This document shows, piece after piece, positions 27,608 through 37,006 of a stretch of DNA of 64,000 nucleotides (position 1 is its first letter; every line of letters begins with the position of its first letter). The stretch is taken from assembly GCF_004402405.1 (NCBI RefSeq), contig NZ_SOFE01000004.1:62001-126000 (forward strand), given 5' to 3'. Under the pieces are notes generated by a model. That model did not search any database. It was given only the letters and a program-made list of their open reading frames with translations, and was not told the DNA's origin. Source of the stretch: Cryobacterium levicorallinum. Lineage in GTDB: Bacteria > Actinomycetota > Actinomycetes > Actinomycetales > Microbacteriaceae. Both the position numbers and the translations under genes were made by a program.

Positions 27608-27952
27608 TCAGCGGGCAGCGCGGCGATCGCGCAGCTCGTCAACGATGAGCAGGTCGGGCCGCAGGTGCTCGGTCTCGTAGGCGGCCCGACCCACGAGGTG
27701 CGCGGCCATCGGCGCGGTCAGCGCCTGAAACACCACGATGGCGACCACGAGGGTGACGGTGCCGACCGAGAAATTGTTGATCGCGACATCCGCTGTCACG
27801 GCCATGAGCCCGAAGATCTGCGGCTTGGTCGCGGCGTGCAGTCGAGACAGAACGTCGGGAAAGCGAATCAGCCCTATTCCGGCGGCGAGGCACATCGCAG
27901 CGCCGGCGAGCACCAGAATAGCCGTCAGCACGTCGTGCAACAGGGCGCTCAT
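27608..27952 (-). CDS. mnhG: Na+/H+ antiporter subunit G (Mrp/Mnh)
   Basis: Small membrane subunit of the Mrp antiporter, 114 aa, three helices in its N-terminal 90 residues. Family marks are FRFPDVLSRLHA-like IRFPDVLSRLHAATKPQIFG and PMAAHLVGRAAY. The ATG at 27952 overlaps mnhF by 4 nt. It ends with a short polar tail (DELRDRRAAR). Last gene of the operon. Confidence 0.92.
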   Translation of the reverse strand: MSALLHDVLTAILVLAGAAMCLAAGIGLIRFPDVLSRLHAATKPQIFGLMAVTADVAINNFSVGTVTLVVAIVVFQALTAPMAAHLVGRAAYETEHLRPDLLIVDELRDRRAAR

Positions 27953-28218
27953 GCGCTGTCCCTGGCCGGCAGAAAGCGGGCGACGCTGAGCGATCCGAGC
28001 ACCGCGAACAGCGCCAGCACGAGCAGCACCGGCAGGGTGTCGGTGTGCCGGTTGAGCGCCATCTCCGCGGCGAGGGCGCAAATGATCGTCGCGACCAGCA
28101 CATCGGAGGCGATGACCCGGTCCAGCACGCTCGGGCCGACGACGATACGGTAGACGGCCAGGAGCGCGCCGACCGCGAACATGATCGACGCGACGACGGC
28201 CACAATCTGCAACATCAT
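27949..28218 (-). CDS. mnhF: Na+/H+ antiporter subunit F (Mrp/Mnh)
   Basis: 89 aa, three membrane helices. The conserved GPSVLDRVIASDVL segment between helices 1 and 2 is the family mark. It overlaps mnhE upstream and mnhG downstream by 4 nt each. It is needed for assembly of the Mrp complex in other bacteria, not for translocation itself. Confidence 0.93.
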   Translation of the reverse strand: MMLQIVAVVASIMFAVGALLAVYRIVVGPSVLDRVIASDVLVATIICALAAEMALNRHTDTLPVLLVLALFAVLGSLSVARFLPARDSA

Positions 28219-28802
28219 GAGGTTCCCTTCAGGCGAGATGCGCGCCGATCTGCGGGCCGCACCCCGCGCATCCGTTCAACGTCTTCGCTTGAGCCGAACC
28301 CGCGCACGATGCGTCGCTCGGTGTCCAGCACCCGGCGGCGAAAACTCTCGATATCGCGAGCGCTCTGCATATTGAGCACGTGCAGGTAGAGGATCGACGA
28401 TTCCCGGTCGATGTCGACCACGATCGAGCCGGGAACGATCGACGTGGCCACGGCGGTCCAGGTGAGAATGAGGTCGCTGCGGGTGCGCAGTCGAATCTCC
28501 AGAATGGCGTTCGACGTGACCAGGCGCGGCTTCACGGCCAGCCAGGACACGTCGATCGAGGCGCGCACAATGTCCAGGATCAGTCGCACGAAGAATACGA
28601 CGGTGTGCAGCGGATGCAGCCGCCCACTCAGCTGCACCGGCACCAGATAAAACGCCACGGTAACGACGATGCCAACGACGAGCGCGATGAGCAGATTGAG
28701 CCAGGAGAATTCGCCCCAGAGCAGCATCCACAGCACGATCAGGGCGATCAACGGCGGAATCTGGTTGCCGACGGCGCCCCGCCGTTCGCGCGGCGTGGTC
28801 AT
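28215..28802 (-). CDS. mnhE: Na+/H+ antiporter subunit E (Mrp/Mnh)
   Basis: 195 aa. Two N-terminal hydrophobic helices (about 15-55) followed by a cytosolic domain with the family marks DIVRASIDVSWLAVKP and TSIVPGSIVVDIDRESSILYLHVL. The C-terminal 40 residues are charged. It overlaps mnhD and mnhF by 4 nt. Confidence 0.93.
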   Translation of the reverse strand: MTTPRERRGAVGNQIPPLIALIVLWMLLWGEFSWLNLLIALVVGIVVTVAFYLVPVQLSGRLHPLHTVVFFVRLILDIVRASIDVSWLAVKPRLVTSNAILEIRLRTRSDLILTWTAVATSIVPGSIVVDIDRESSILYLHVLNMQSARDIESFRRRVLDTERRIVRGFGSSEDVERMRGVRPADRRASRLKGTS

Positions 28803-30406
28803 CGGGAACCCCCCTCGAAGTTGGTGCCCACGTTGCTATCTTCGATTGAACCGGTACCGTTCGGGAACACGGCATCAATGTAGGTCGACGGATAGCTGAT
28901 ATTGGCGGCAGCTCGGGTGGCCAGGGCGAAGATCGGCCCGGCGAACACCGTCAGCCCCAGGGTCAGCACGAGCATGGAGGAGGTCGCGCCGACCATGAGC
29001 GGCGAGATCGTCTTCTTCAGCACGAGCCCAGCGTCCTGCGGGTCTTCCACGAGCTGCGCCGACATTGACGAGGTGTAGTCCTTCACCTGTTTCTTCGGCC
29101 GCCAGAACGCCAGGTTCCAAGCCCGGGCGAGGGCGTAGAGGGTCAGCAGCGAGGTGAGCGCGCCGACCCCGATCAGCACGTAGATGAGCGGGTCGGCCAC
29201 GATCGTGCCGGCCTGAAACAGGGCGATCTTGCCGAGAAAACCGGAGAACGGCGGGATTCCGCCGAGGTTGAGCGCGCCGAGAAAGAACAAAATGGCCACC
29301 AGCGGCGACGATTTCAGCAGCCCGCCGAGCCGCGACAGCGAGGTGGTTCCGCCGACCCGATCGATCAGCCCGGCGGCCAGAAACAGGGTCGTCTGCACGG
29401 TGATGTGGTGCACGACGTAGAAGATGGTCGCGGCGATGGCGAGCGGGGTGCCGATCGCGATCCCGAACAGCATGTAGCCGATGTGACTGACCAGGGTGAA
29501 CGACAGCAGCCGTTTGATATCGGCCTGGGCGAGCGCGCCCAAAATGCCCACCAGCAGGGTCAGCGCGGCGACGACCATGAGCGGCGTCGAGAACTGGTTG
29601 TCGGGAAAGAACAGCGTCTGGGTGCGCAGAATCGCGTACACCCCGACCTTGGTGAGCAGCCCGGCGAAGACCGCCGTGACCGGGGCGGGCGCGGTCGGGT
29701 AGGAGTCCGGCAGCCAGAACGACATCGGAAAGACCGCGGCCTTCACCCCGAAGGCGATCAGCAGCAACAGACCGAGAATCAGCTGAATATCGGCGGGGAG
29801 ATCGGGCATCCGCTCGGCGATGAGGGCGAGGGTGACCGTGCCGGTGGCGCCGTAGATGAGAGCGATCGCACTGAGGAACAGCAGGGACGACACCAGGCTC
29901 ACCACGATGTAGGTGATACCCACCCGGATGCGCGCTCCCGTACCGCCAAGGGTCAGCAGCACATAGCTGGCCGAGAGCAGCATCTCGAAACCGACGTACA
30001 TGGTGAACAGGTCGCCGGCGACGAAGGCGTTGAACAGGCCGGCGGCCAGCACGAGGTAGGTCGGGTGAAAGATCGAGACGGGCGTTTCGAGGTCACCGTC
30101 GATGATGCCCTGGCCGACGGCGAACAGCAGCACGCCGAGCAGCATGAGCGCCGAGATGAGCAGCATGATCGCCGACAGTCGGTCGACGACGAGCACGATG
30201 CCCCACGGCGCGTCCCAGCCGCCGACCTGCACCACGGCCGGTCCGTGCCGGTCGACTAGGACCAGCAGTACGGCGCTCATCACGGTCGCCGCCCCGAGGC
30301 TGAGAACGCTCACGAGAACCTGCAGGCGGCGGCGCTGGCCGAGCATCAGGGCGACCGCCGCACCGAGCAGCGGCAGGCAGACGATCAGGGGAACCAGGGC
30401 GGTCAT
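28799..30406 (-). CDS. mnhD: Na+/H+ antiporter subunit D (Mrp/Mnh)
   Basis: 535 aa, fourteen or so membrane helices, homologous to the ion-pumping subunits of complex I (NuoM/N). The quinone-oxidoreductase family core includes MYVGFEMLLSASYVLL (with the key glutamate), FGVKAAVFPMSFWLPDSYP and a lysine-bearing helix around AGLLTKVGVYAILR. Likely a main proton/sodium path of the complex. Overlaps mnhC and mnhE by 4 nt. Confidence 0.95.
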   Translation of the reverse strand: MTALVPLIVCLPLLGAAVALMLGQRRRLQVLVSVLSLGAATVMSAVLLVLVDRHGPAVVQVGGWDAPWGIVLVVDRLSAIMLLISALMLLGVLLFAVGQGIIDGDLETPVSIFHPTYLVLAAGLFNAFVAGDLFTMYVGFEMLLSASYVLLTLGGTGARIRVGITYIVVSLVSSLLFLSAIALIYGATGTVTLALIAERMPDLPADIQLILGLLLLIAFGVKAAVFPMSFWLPDSYPTAPAPVTAVFAGLLTKVGVYAILRTQTLFFPDNQFSTPLMVVAALTLLVGILGALAQADIKRLLSFTLVSHIGYMLFGIAIGTPLAIAATIFYVVHHITVQTTLFLAAGLIDRVGGTTSLSRLGGLLKSSPLVAILFFLGALNLGGIPPFSGFLGKIALFQAGTIVADPLIYVLIGVGALTSLLTLYALARAWNLAFWRPKKQVKDYTSSMSAQLVEDPQDAGLVLKKTISPLMVGATSSMLVLTLGLTVFAGPIFALATRAAANISYPSTYIDAVFPNGTGSIEDSNVGTNFEGGSR

Positions 30407-30927
30407 CGCGCGTTCCTCTCGTCTGAAGCGGATGCGCCGGCGCGGCCGGCAGCATCCGCTTTCGACGTGTCTTCATCGCTGGTGGCGCCGTCGCCGCGCT
30501 CGAACTCGTCGATGGACTCGGCGATGGCGTCGTCATCGTCGGAGGAGGAACGGAAGGTGGCGTCGGCGTCGCCGGCACTTTCGGTGGCGTGCTCGTCGGT
30601 AAGGGTGTCGCCCTCGTCGCCGAGCTGGGCCAGCCACCAGGACCGGTAGATGAGGGCGAGCAGCAGCGCGGTGATGCCGAAGTTGATCACGATCGCGGTG
30701 AGCATGAGCACCTGCGGAATCGGGTCGACCATGTCCTGAACGCTCGTGCCGGTGACGATCGGCGAGCTGCCGGGACGTCCGCTCATGATGAAGATGAGCA
30801 GGTTGGTGGCGTTGCCGACCAGCAGAAATCCGATCAGCACCCGGGTAAGGCTGCGTTCGAGCATGACGTAGACGCCGGCCGCGTACATGACGGCCATGAC
30901 GATGACGAGGGTGAGGGAGGCGCTCAT
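30403..30927 (-). CDS. mnhC: Na+/H+ antiporter subunit C (Mrp/Mnh)
   Basis: 174 aa, homologous to NuoK: three helices in the first 95 residues, with the family segment LTRVLIGFLLVGNATNLLIF and a C-terminal cytosolic tail of about 75 residues that is unusually long and acidic (DEGDTLTDEHATES onward). The tail's last codons lie in an inverted pair of the GCGGATGC word (30426-30461). Overlaps its neighbours by 4 nt. Confidence 0.93.
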   Translation of the reverse strand: MSASLTLVIVMAVMYAAGVYVMLERSLTRVLIGFLLVGNATNLLIFIMSGRPGSSPIVTGTSVQDMVDPIPQVLMLTAIVINFGITALLLALIYRSWWLAQLGDEGDTLTDEHATESAGDADATFRSSSDDDDAIAESIDEFERGDGATSDEDTSKADAAGRAGASASDERNAR

Positions 30928-33926
30928 CGCGTGCCTCCTCCGTTCGGGATCTCGTGCAGGGGATGGATGTTCAGCCCTGCAGCCGTGTCGGTCGAGGGCT
31001 CGGCCGGGGCAGCTGTGTCATCGGGCGCGGGCCGCGGGCCGATTTCGTCGTTCTCGCTCTGCCGATCGATCTCGCTGCCGAGGCTGCGCAGAATGTCGTA
31101 GGTCAGGCCGATCACGACGAGGTAGACGCCGATATCGAAGATGGTCGAGGTGCCAAAGGACAGGTCACCGAGTACGGGCACTGTGGCGGTGAAGTAGGCC
31201 GATTCGAGGGGGATCCCGTCGAAGAACAGCGAGACGACAGCCATGCCCACGGCGAGGATGACGCCGAGGCCGAGGATCTTGCCCGGGTCGATCGGTGCGG
31301 CTTCGCTGAGTTCGTAACGCCCCCCGGCAAGGTAGCGAGCCACCAGGGCGAGGCCGGCGAGCAGCCCGCCAGCGAAACCGCCGCCGGGCAGGTTGTGGCC
31401 GGCGAAGAGCAGGTAGATCGACACGATCATGGCCGGGTGGAACAGCAATCGCACGAGCACTTCGATCAGGATCGACCGGTTGCGCGGGTCGTTCTTGCGC
31501 CCAGCGAGCAGGAACGCCTGCCGGGTGACGGCGTGCCCCTCGCTGGACAGCTCCGGGTCGGCCACGATGCGGCGCCGGTTGGCGCCCGCGCGCAGGCTGC
31601 GGGATTCCTTCAGGCGCGGCAGGACCGAGTAGCGGCCGGAGACGAACAGCAGGCTCGCGACACCGGTCGCGACGACGATGAGCACGGACACCTCGCCCAT
31701 GGTGTCCCAGGCGCGAATGTCGACGAGCATCACGTTGACGATATTGTCGCCGTGCCCGTCGTCGACCGAGAGGCGCGGCAGGGCTCCGGCGATGCTCGCA
31801 AAGTCGCGGGCGCCGAGGGCGATGAAACCGATCGTGCCCATGACCAGGCCGACCAGGCTGCCGATCAGCAGGCGGCGTTTGCGGCGCACCGGTTTGTTGT
31901 GCTGGGCGATGTTCGCCGGCAGGCGGCGCAGCACGAGCACGAAGATCACCAGGGTGATCGATTCGACCAGGGCCTGGGTCAGGGCGAGGTCGGGCGCACC
32001 ATGAAAGGCGAACAGGGCGACGAGGCCGTAGCCGGTGACGCCGGCGAGGATGACCGCGGTCATCCGCTGCCCGACCCGAGCCGCCATCACCGCGCAAATG
32101 GCCATGATCAGGGCAATCAATACCTGGCCTGGATAGTCCCAGAGCACGATCGTTTCGGGCCAGGTACGGTTGACGAACGCTGCGAAGCCGAGGGCGACCA
32201 CGAACACGCTGAGAATCGTGCCGAGGTACTGCGGCAGCCCGCCCTGCTGGGCGAAGTGGGTGACCCGGGCGGCGACCCGGTCGACACTGCGGATGGCCTT
32301 ACCATAGCCGCGGCTGGCGTCGATAACGTCGGGCACCCTCGCCTGCAATTTCGACACTCCTCGGCGCGCCCGGAACAGCAGCGCACCGAGCAGTAGAACG
32401 ACGGCGCTGAGATACAGCGCCGGCTCGAACCCGTGCCAGAGCGCGAGATGGTAAGGCGGCTCGGTGATGCTGCCAGCGCCCGGCACGGTGTCGGCGTAGG
32501 GCGCGAGCAGCGGGTCGAGCAGCGCGGCGAACAGGCCGAGTCCAATCGTCGCGACGGTGAGCACGCCGGGGGCGAGCAGGGTGTCCCACGGGCTCGCGTG
32601 CAGCACGGTGTCCGGCTGTTCCCTGCGCGTTCCAAACGCACCCCAGAAGAAACGGATGCTGTAGGCCACCGTCAGCACGGATCCAACGGCCGTACCGATG
32701 AGGGCCGCGTAGCCCCAGCCGGATCCCCCGACGCCGGCATCGAACAGCGAGGTGAAGACGGCTTCCTTGGCGACGAAACCGAACAACGGGGGCAGCCCGG
32801 CCATCGACGCGACGGCGACGAGCGCGATCAGCGCGAGCGCCGGGGCGCTGCGGCCGACGCCGCTCAGTTTGCGCCAGTCCCGGGTGCCGGCGCGGTGGTC
32901 GATCACGCCGACGACGAGAAAGAGGGTGGCCTTGTAGAGGGCGTGCGCGAGCAGCAGGGCGGCCCCGGCGAGCGCGGTGTCGCGGGTATTGAATCCGATC
33001 GCGATCATGAGAAAGCCGAGCTGGCTGACCGTGCCATAGGCGAGCAGCAGCTTGAGGTCGTACTGGCGCAGCGCACGCCAGGCCCCGACGACCATGGTCC
33101 AGACGCCAAGCGTGACCAGCACCGGCAGCCAGCCAGCGCTGTCGGCGTAGCCGGGAGCGAGCCGGGCGACGATGTAGATGCCGGCCTTGACCATCGCGGC
33201 GGCGTGCAGATAGGCGCTGACCGGGGTGGGTGCGGCCATCGCGGCGGGCAGCCAGAAGTGGAACGGCACGAGCGCACTCTTGGAGAGCGCCCCGACCAGG
33301 ATGAGCAGAATCGCCCAGGTACCCATCGTGCTGGTCACCGGGTTGGCGACGATATAGGCCAGGCTCGTGGTGCCGGAGGCGACCGAGATCATCACGACGC
33401 CCACGAGCATGACCAGGCCGCCGAAGGTCGTCACGATCAGGGCTTGCAGGGCAGCGCCGCGACTCTCCCGTTTATGGGTGTAATGCCCGATCAGCAGGTA
33501 GGAGAGCACGCTGGTGATCTCCCAGAACATGAACATGATCACCAGGTCGTCTGCGGTGACCAGGCCGTACATGGTGCCGGCGAAGGCCAGCAGCAGCGCC
33601 GCGAACCGGCCGAGACTCGGTTCGTCGTCGGTAAAGTAACGCGCGCAATAGATCAGTACGAGGGCACCGACGCCGGTGACCACGAGGGCGAGCAGCCAGG
33701 CCAGGGTATCGACCCGTAAGGAGAGGCTGATGCCGAGCTGCGGAATCCACGGAATGGACTGGGTCACGGCCCCACCCGCGGTGACCGTGGCGGTCTGGGT
33801 GAGCGTGTAGGCAAACGCTCCGGCCGGCAGCAGGGCGATCAGGTAGAAGACGCGGGTGCCGACGCGCCGGGTGAGCCACGGCGTGAGCACCGAGAGAACG
33901 ACAAACGCGAGGAGGAATTGAACCAT
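30924..33926 (-). CDS. mnhA: Na+/H+ antiporter subunit A fused to B (Mrp/Mnh)
   Basis: 1000 aa. The first 500 residues are a NuoL-like antiporter module (FMFWEITSVLSYLLIGHY with the essential glutamate; SALVPFHFWLPAAMAAPTPV). A membrane linker and the MnhA C-terminal domain follow (residues about 600-780). The last 170 or so residues are an MnhB module (FHPAMIVSIYLLFAGHNLPG, FDIGVYLVVIGLTYDILRSL), a fusion known in actinobacteria. First gene of the operon; GGAGG precedes the ATG. The complex exports Na+ in exchange for protons and supports pH and salt tolerance. Confidence 0.96.
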   Translation of the reverse strand: MVQFLLAFVVLSVLTPWLTRRVGTRVFYLIALLPAGAFAYTLTQTATVTAGGAVTQSIPWIPQLGISLSLRVDTLAWLLALVVTGVGALVLIYCARYFTDDEPSLGRFAALLLAFAGTMYGLVTADDLVIMFMFWEITSVLSYLLIGHYTHKRESRGAALQALIVTTFGGLVMLVGVVMISVASGTTSLAYIVANPVTSTMGTWAILLILVGALSKSALVPFHFWLPAAMAAPTPVSAYLHAAAMVKAGIYIVARLAPGYADSAGWLPVLVTLGVWTMVVGAWRALRQYDLKLLLAYGTVSQLGFLMIAIGFNTRDTALAGAALLLAHALYKATLFLVVGVIDHRAGTRDWRKLSGVGRSAPALALIALVAVASMAGLPPLFGFVAKEAVFTSLFDAGVGGSGWGYAALIGTAVGSVLTVAYSIRFFWGAFGTRREQPDTVLHASPWDTLLAPGVLTVATIGLGLFAALLDPLLAPYADTVPGAGSITEPPYHLALWHGFEPALYLSAVVLLLGALLFRARRGVSKLQARVPDVIDASRGYGKAIRSVDRVAARVTHFAQQGGLPQYLGTILSVFVVALGFAAFVNRTWPETIVLWDYPGQVLIALIMAICAVMAARVGQRMTAVILAGVTGYGLVALFAFHGAPDLALTQALVESITLVIFVLVLRRLPANIAQHNKPVRRKRRLLIGSLVGLVMGTIGFIALGARDFASIAGALPRLSVDDGHGDNIVNVMLVDIRAWDTMGEVSVLIVVATGVASLLFVSGRYSVLPRLKESRSLRAGANRRRIVADPELSSEGHAVTRQAFLLAGRKNDPRNRSILIEVLVRLLFHPAMIVSIYLLFAGHNLPGGGFAGGLLAGLALVARYLAGGRYELSEAAPIDPGKILGLGVILAVGMAVVSLFFDGIPLESAYFTATVPVLGDLSFGTSTIFDIGVYLVVIGLTYDILRSLGSEIDRQSENDEIGPRPAPDDTAAPAEPSTDTAAGLNIHPLHEIPNGGGTR

Positions 33927-34068
33927 GCGGCCTCCAGGCTTGTCAGGTCGGGGTGTGAAGGTCTAGTCTACCCGCCGACAAGGGACGGTCTGCCGTCGGC
34001 GCCGCAAACGTGCAGCGGTCGCCTCCGGTGCGGTCCCCGTCCTGCACGAAGTCAGAGTGATGAAAACG

Positions 34069-35328
34069 TCAGGAGCGGCGGCTGCCGACCAGGTCGGTGA
34101 CGACCACGAGCGTGAGCGCGACGACGAGCAAACCCACGTAGACCAGCGGCACGAACTCGAGCCCGACGGTCTCGATCAGCACCGCGCCGAGCAGCGCGCC
34201 GCCACCGATTCCAGCGTTGAATGCGGTGGTATAGAAGGCGGAGGCGGTGTCGCGAATCTCCGGGGACGCAGCGTGCAGCATTCGGGTCTGCATCAACGGT
34301 GGCAAGGTTCCGAAGGCCATTCCCCAGAGCACGAAAGCGGCGAGTGCGACCGGCAGAGTGGCACTGAACAGGGCGAGCAGGGTGACGCTCACAGCGCTGG
34401 CCGCCAGACCGAGCACGAGGCCGAGCGTCGGACGCGGACCAAAGACGGTGCCGACGAGCAGCAGCCCGATCGCCCCGGCGACACCGTAGGCGAAGAGCAG
34501 CGGTGCCAGCTGGCTCGCGGCGACGCCGAGACCGTCGAGCAGAAACGGCGCGATGTAGGTGTAGAAGCTGTAGTGGCCGACCATGGTGATGCCGGTGATG
34601 AAGCAGATCAGCACGACAGCGGGAATGGTTGCGTCGCGGCGACCGCCCTGGGGAGCGGATGCGGCGGCATCCGTTGTGGACGTGCTTGTGGAATGCCGGG
34701 CGACCGGGGGCAGGAACTTCCAGACCAGGGCGGCGCCGATCAGCATGAGCACGCCGAGGGCGACGAAGGAGAGGCGCCAACCGAGCAGGTGGCCGGCCGC
34801 GGTACCGAGCGGCACACCGAACACGAAGGCGAGCGTTCCGCCAGCGACGGTGATCGACACGGCGCGGCCGATTTGCGCCTTGGGCACGAGGTGGGCGGCG
34901 TAGGCACCGACCACCGACCAGAACAGGCCGTGGGCGACGCCGCCAAGCACCCGCGCCGCGACGACCAGCTCGTAGGTCGGCGCGATGGCGGTGAGCACGC
35001 TACTGAGCGCGAAGATGACGAGCACGATGATGATGAGTCCGTGCCGCGGAAACCGGCGGGTCAGGATCGCGACGGGCGCGCTCGTGACGACGACGGTGAA
35101 CGCAAACCACGACACGAGCAGGCCAATCTGGCTCTCGGTGACGTTCAGGCTCTCGCTCATCTCCGGCAGCAGGCCGGTCGGCAGCATCTCGGAGGTGACC
35201 GACAGAAAAACGGCGGCGGCGAGGGTGATCAGGCCAACCCAGGGGAACGGCTGCGTGGCCTTCGCGGCAGGGGTGCGCGGCACGGTGGGCAGAAAGATGT
35301 TGGCGGTATTGGTCATGGATGCACTCAT
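34069..35328 (-). CDS. MFS transporter, DHA1/AraJ-like
   Basis: 419 aa, twelve membrane helices, inner membrane. The loop 2-3 motif reads SAPVAILTRRFPRHG, and helix 5 carries ITVAGGTLAFVFGVPLGTAAG, the antiporter motif C pattern of drug/sugar efflux proteins. The central loop (about 205-230) is rich in Ser/Thr/Ala. Substrate unknown; sugars, purine analogues or drugs are possible for this group. Alternative ATG at codon 5. Divergent from purU. Confidence 0.85.
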   Translation of the reverse strand: MSASMTNTANIFLPTVPRTPAAKATQPFPWVGLITLAAAVFLSVTSEMLPTGLLPEMSESLNVTESQIGLLVSWFAFTVVVTSAPVAILTRRFPRHGLIIIVLVIFALSSVLTAIAPTYELVVAARVLGGVAHGLFWSVVGAYAAHLVPKAQIGRAVSITVAGGTLAFVFGVPLGTAAGHLLGWRLSFVALGVLMLIGAALVWKFLPPVARHSTSTSTTDAAASAPQGGRRDATIPAVVLICFITGITMVGHYSFYTYIAPFLLDGLGVAASQLAPLLFAYGVAGAIGLLLVGTVFGPRPTLGLVLGLAASAVSVTLLALFSATLPVALAAFVLWGMAFGTLPPLMQTRMLHAASPEIRDTASAFYTTAFNAGIGGGALLGAVLIETVGLEFVPLVYVGLLVVALTLVVVTDLVGSRRS

Positions 35329-35566
35329 ACTGGTGGCTCGGCGGGCGTCCGGTCGTTCGCACCGGAGCCGGCTGCGCGCCGACGTGCGCGCCCGGGGCCG
35401 GCTTGTTCAGCGCGACCACGTCGAGTGTACCGGACGGTGCCGGCGGGTCAACTGGGCGGGAAGGCGGCCAGTGCGTCGGGATCGAGCATGGCTCGGGCAC
35501 ACTCGATCGCTCGGGCCGGGGCTGCAGGTCAGCAGCATCCGCTCGCCGGCCCGGTATTCTGGTCGG

Positions 35567-36421
35567 ATGACTTCTCCGCATCACTGGGTAATCACGCTGG
35601 TCTGTGCCGATCAGCCCGGAATCGTGCACGCCGTCACCGGCGCGATCGTGCAGGCGCACGGCAATATCTCGGAGAGCCAGCAATTCTCCAACGCCGACAC
35701 CGGACGATTTTTCATCCGCCTGCAGGTGCAGTCCCCGGTGACCCGACCCGAACTCGAGGCGGCGCTCGCCCCGGTGATCGAGCGCTATGCGATGGCGTCG
35801 ATCGTCGATGTCGTGGGGCGCCCGCTGCGCACGCTCGTGCTCGCGTCCTCGGCCGGGCACTGCGTCAATGATCTGCTGTTTCGCCAGCGCGGCGGCCAGC
35901 TTCCGGTGGAGATTCCGCTCGTTCTGAGCAATCACGGCACCCTGCGCGACCTGGTCGGGTTCTATGGCGTGCCGTTCGAATCACTGCCCATAACGGATGC
36001 GGCCAGCAAGGCCGACTTTGAAACTCGCGTCATCGAGGCGGTCGACGAACTCGATATCGAACTCGTCGTGCTCGCCCGCTACATGCAGATCCTCTCGCCG
36101 GAGCTGTGCGCACGGCTGGGCGGGCGCGCCATCAACATTCACCACTCATTTCTGCCCGGTTTCAAGGGTGCCAACCCGTACCGCCAGGCGCATGCCCGCG
36201 GCGTCAAGCTCATCGGCGCGACCGCACACTTCGTGACCGGCGACCTCGACGAAGGACCGATCATCGAGCAAAACGTCGTGCGCGTCGACCACTCTCGCAC
36301 TCCGGCCGAGCTGGTGTCGATCGGGCAGGACGAGGAGAGCCGCACGCTGACCCAGGCGGTGAAGTGGTTCGCCGAGAACCGGGTGCTGCTCGACGGTGCC
36401 CGCACGATCATCTTCAAGTAG
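35567..36421 (+). CDS. purU: Formyltetrahydrofolate deformylase
   Basis: Hydrolyses 10-formyl-THF to formate and THF, balancing one-carbon pools; cytosolic, 284 aa. An N-terminal ACT domain (WVITLVCADQPGIVHAVTGAI, residues 6-26) is followed by a formyltransferase-like domain with INIHHSFLPGFKGANPYRQA and the catalytic aspartate in FVTGDLDEGPIIEQ. The open frame extends far upstream, but the ATG at 35567 gives the standard N terminus. Its stop is followed by a GGGCCC repeat. Confidence 0.95.
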   Translation: MTSPHHWVITLVCADQPGIVHAVTGAIVQAHGNISESQQFSNADTGRFFIRLQVQSPVTRPELEAALAPVIERYAMASIVDVVGRPLRTLVLASSAGHCVNDLLFRQRGGQLPVEIPLVLSNHGTLRDLVGFYGVPFESLPITDAASKADFETRVIEAVDELDIELVVLARYMQILSPELCARLGGRAINIHHSFLPGFKGANPYRQAHARGVKLIGATAHFVTGDLDEGPIIEQNVVRVDHSRTPAELVSIGQDEESRTLTQAVKWFAENRVLLDGARTIIFK

Positions 36422-36428
36422 CCGGGGA

Positions 36429-36545
36429 CGGGGCCCAGGCCCGGCCCGGCCTGAACCACCCAGCACCCTCGCGCGGCCCGGGCCCACCTTACGGTCCGGG
36501 GCCCATGATCTATCGTGGGTCCGCTTTCCGGGCCCGGGCCCGGAA
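36429..36545. repeat. GGGCCC palindromic intergenic repeat, copy B (double)
   Basis: Two modules share one hexamer. The first is GGGCCCACCTTACGGTCC then GGGCCC; the second is GGGCCCA (36499-36505), TGATCTATCG, TGGGTCC, followed by TTCCGGGCCCGGGCCCGG. The second spacer is identical to copy A read on the other strand, and the first resembles copy D. Between purU and the YrdB-like gene. Confidence 0.75.
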
Positions 36546-36578
36546 AGCGACGGCACGACGGATCGGTAAGATTGACGA

Positions 36579-36935
36579 GTGACAGACACGCGCGCCCTGC
36601 CGAAAATCGGCCCCAACGACATGCTCCGGTTCGTGCTCGAACTCTTCGCCTTCATCAGCCTCGGCATCTGGGGCTTCCTGGCCTGGCCGCTTCCCTGGCC
36701 CGGGGTGCTGGTCGGACTCGCCGCCCCCGCCTTCGCCATTTTGGTTTGGGCACTGTTCCGCTCCCCCAAGGCGGTGTTCCGCCTCGACCCGTTCGGCAAG
36801 GCCTTCATCGAAATCGCCATCTTCGGCGCGGCCGCGATCGCCTGGTGGGACCTCGGATTCCCCATCATCACGGTGATCTTCGCCGTCGTCGCGACGGTCA
36901 GCGGCGTCATCTCCGGTCGCACAGAACTCCGCTAA
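36579..36935 (+). CDS. YrdB family (DUF2568) membrane protein
   Basis: 118 aa, four membrane helices. N-terminal LRFVLELFAFISLGIWGF and the loop LFRSPKAVFRLDPFGKAFIE fit the YrdB/DUF2568 family, which has no known function. GTG start. Its gene ends 9 bp before a long terminator hairpin shared with the converging hydrolase gene. Confidence 0.8.
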   Translation: MTDTRALPKIGPNDMLRFVLELFAFISLGIWGFLAWPLPWPGVLVGLAAPAFAILVWALFRSPKAVFRLDPFGKAFIEIAIFGAAAIAWWDLGFPIITVIFAVVATVSGVISGRTELR

Positions 36936-36943
36936 CCCGTTGC

Positions 36944-37002
36944 GCGAGAGCGCAAAAAGTGCCCGATTGAACGTGTCAAACGGGCACTTTTTGCGCTCTC
37001 GC
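36944..37002. terminator. Bidirectional terminator, perfect 22-bp stem
   Basis: Arms 36944-36965 and 36981-37002 are perfect complements (each contains AAAAAGTGCCCG or its complement), with a 15-nt loop that can pair further (TTGA/TCAA). The A/T runs in the stem give a U-tract on either strand. It serves the YrdB-like gene and the hydrolase gene, which converge here. Confidence 0.9.
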
Positions 37003-37006
37003 GGGG

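Noticed and set aside
30954..33719. Long plus-strand open frames (480 and 428 codons) opposite mnhA
   Set aside because: Mirror frames of a real high-GC gene: composition is Gly/Asp/Glu/His/Arg-rich, no family motif, and the other strand is an intact Mrp subunit.
33925..33966. 13-codon plus-strand frame after GGAGGAAT
   Set aside because: It overlaps the start of mnhA on the other strand, and the purine run is part of mnhA coding sequence; too short to support.
34985..35566. N-terminal extension of purU by 194 codons
   Set aside because: It overlaps the divergent MFS gene and lacks family similarity; the ACT domain begins at 35567.
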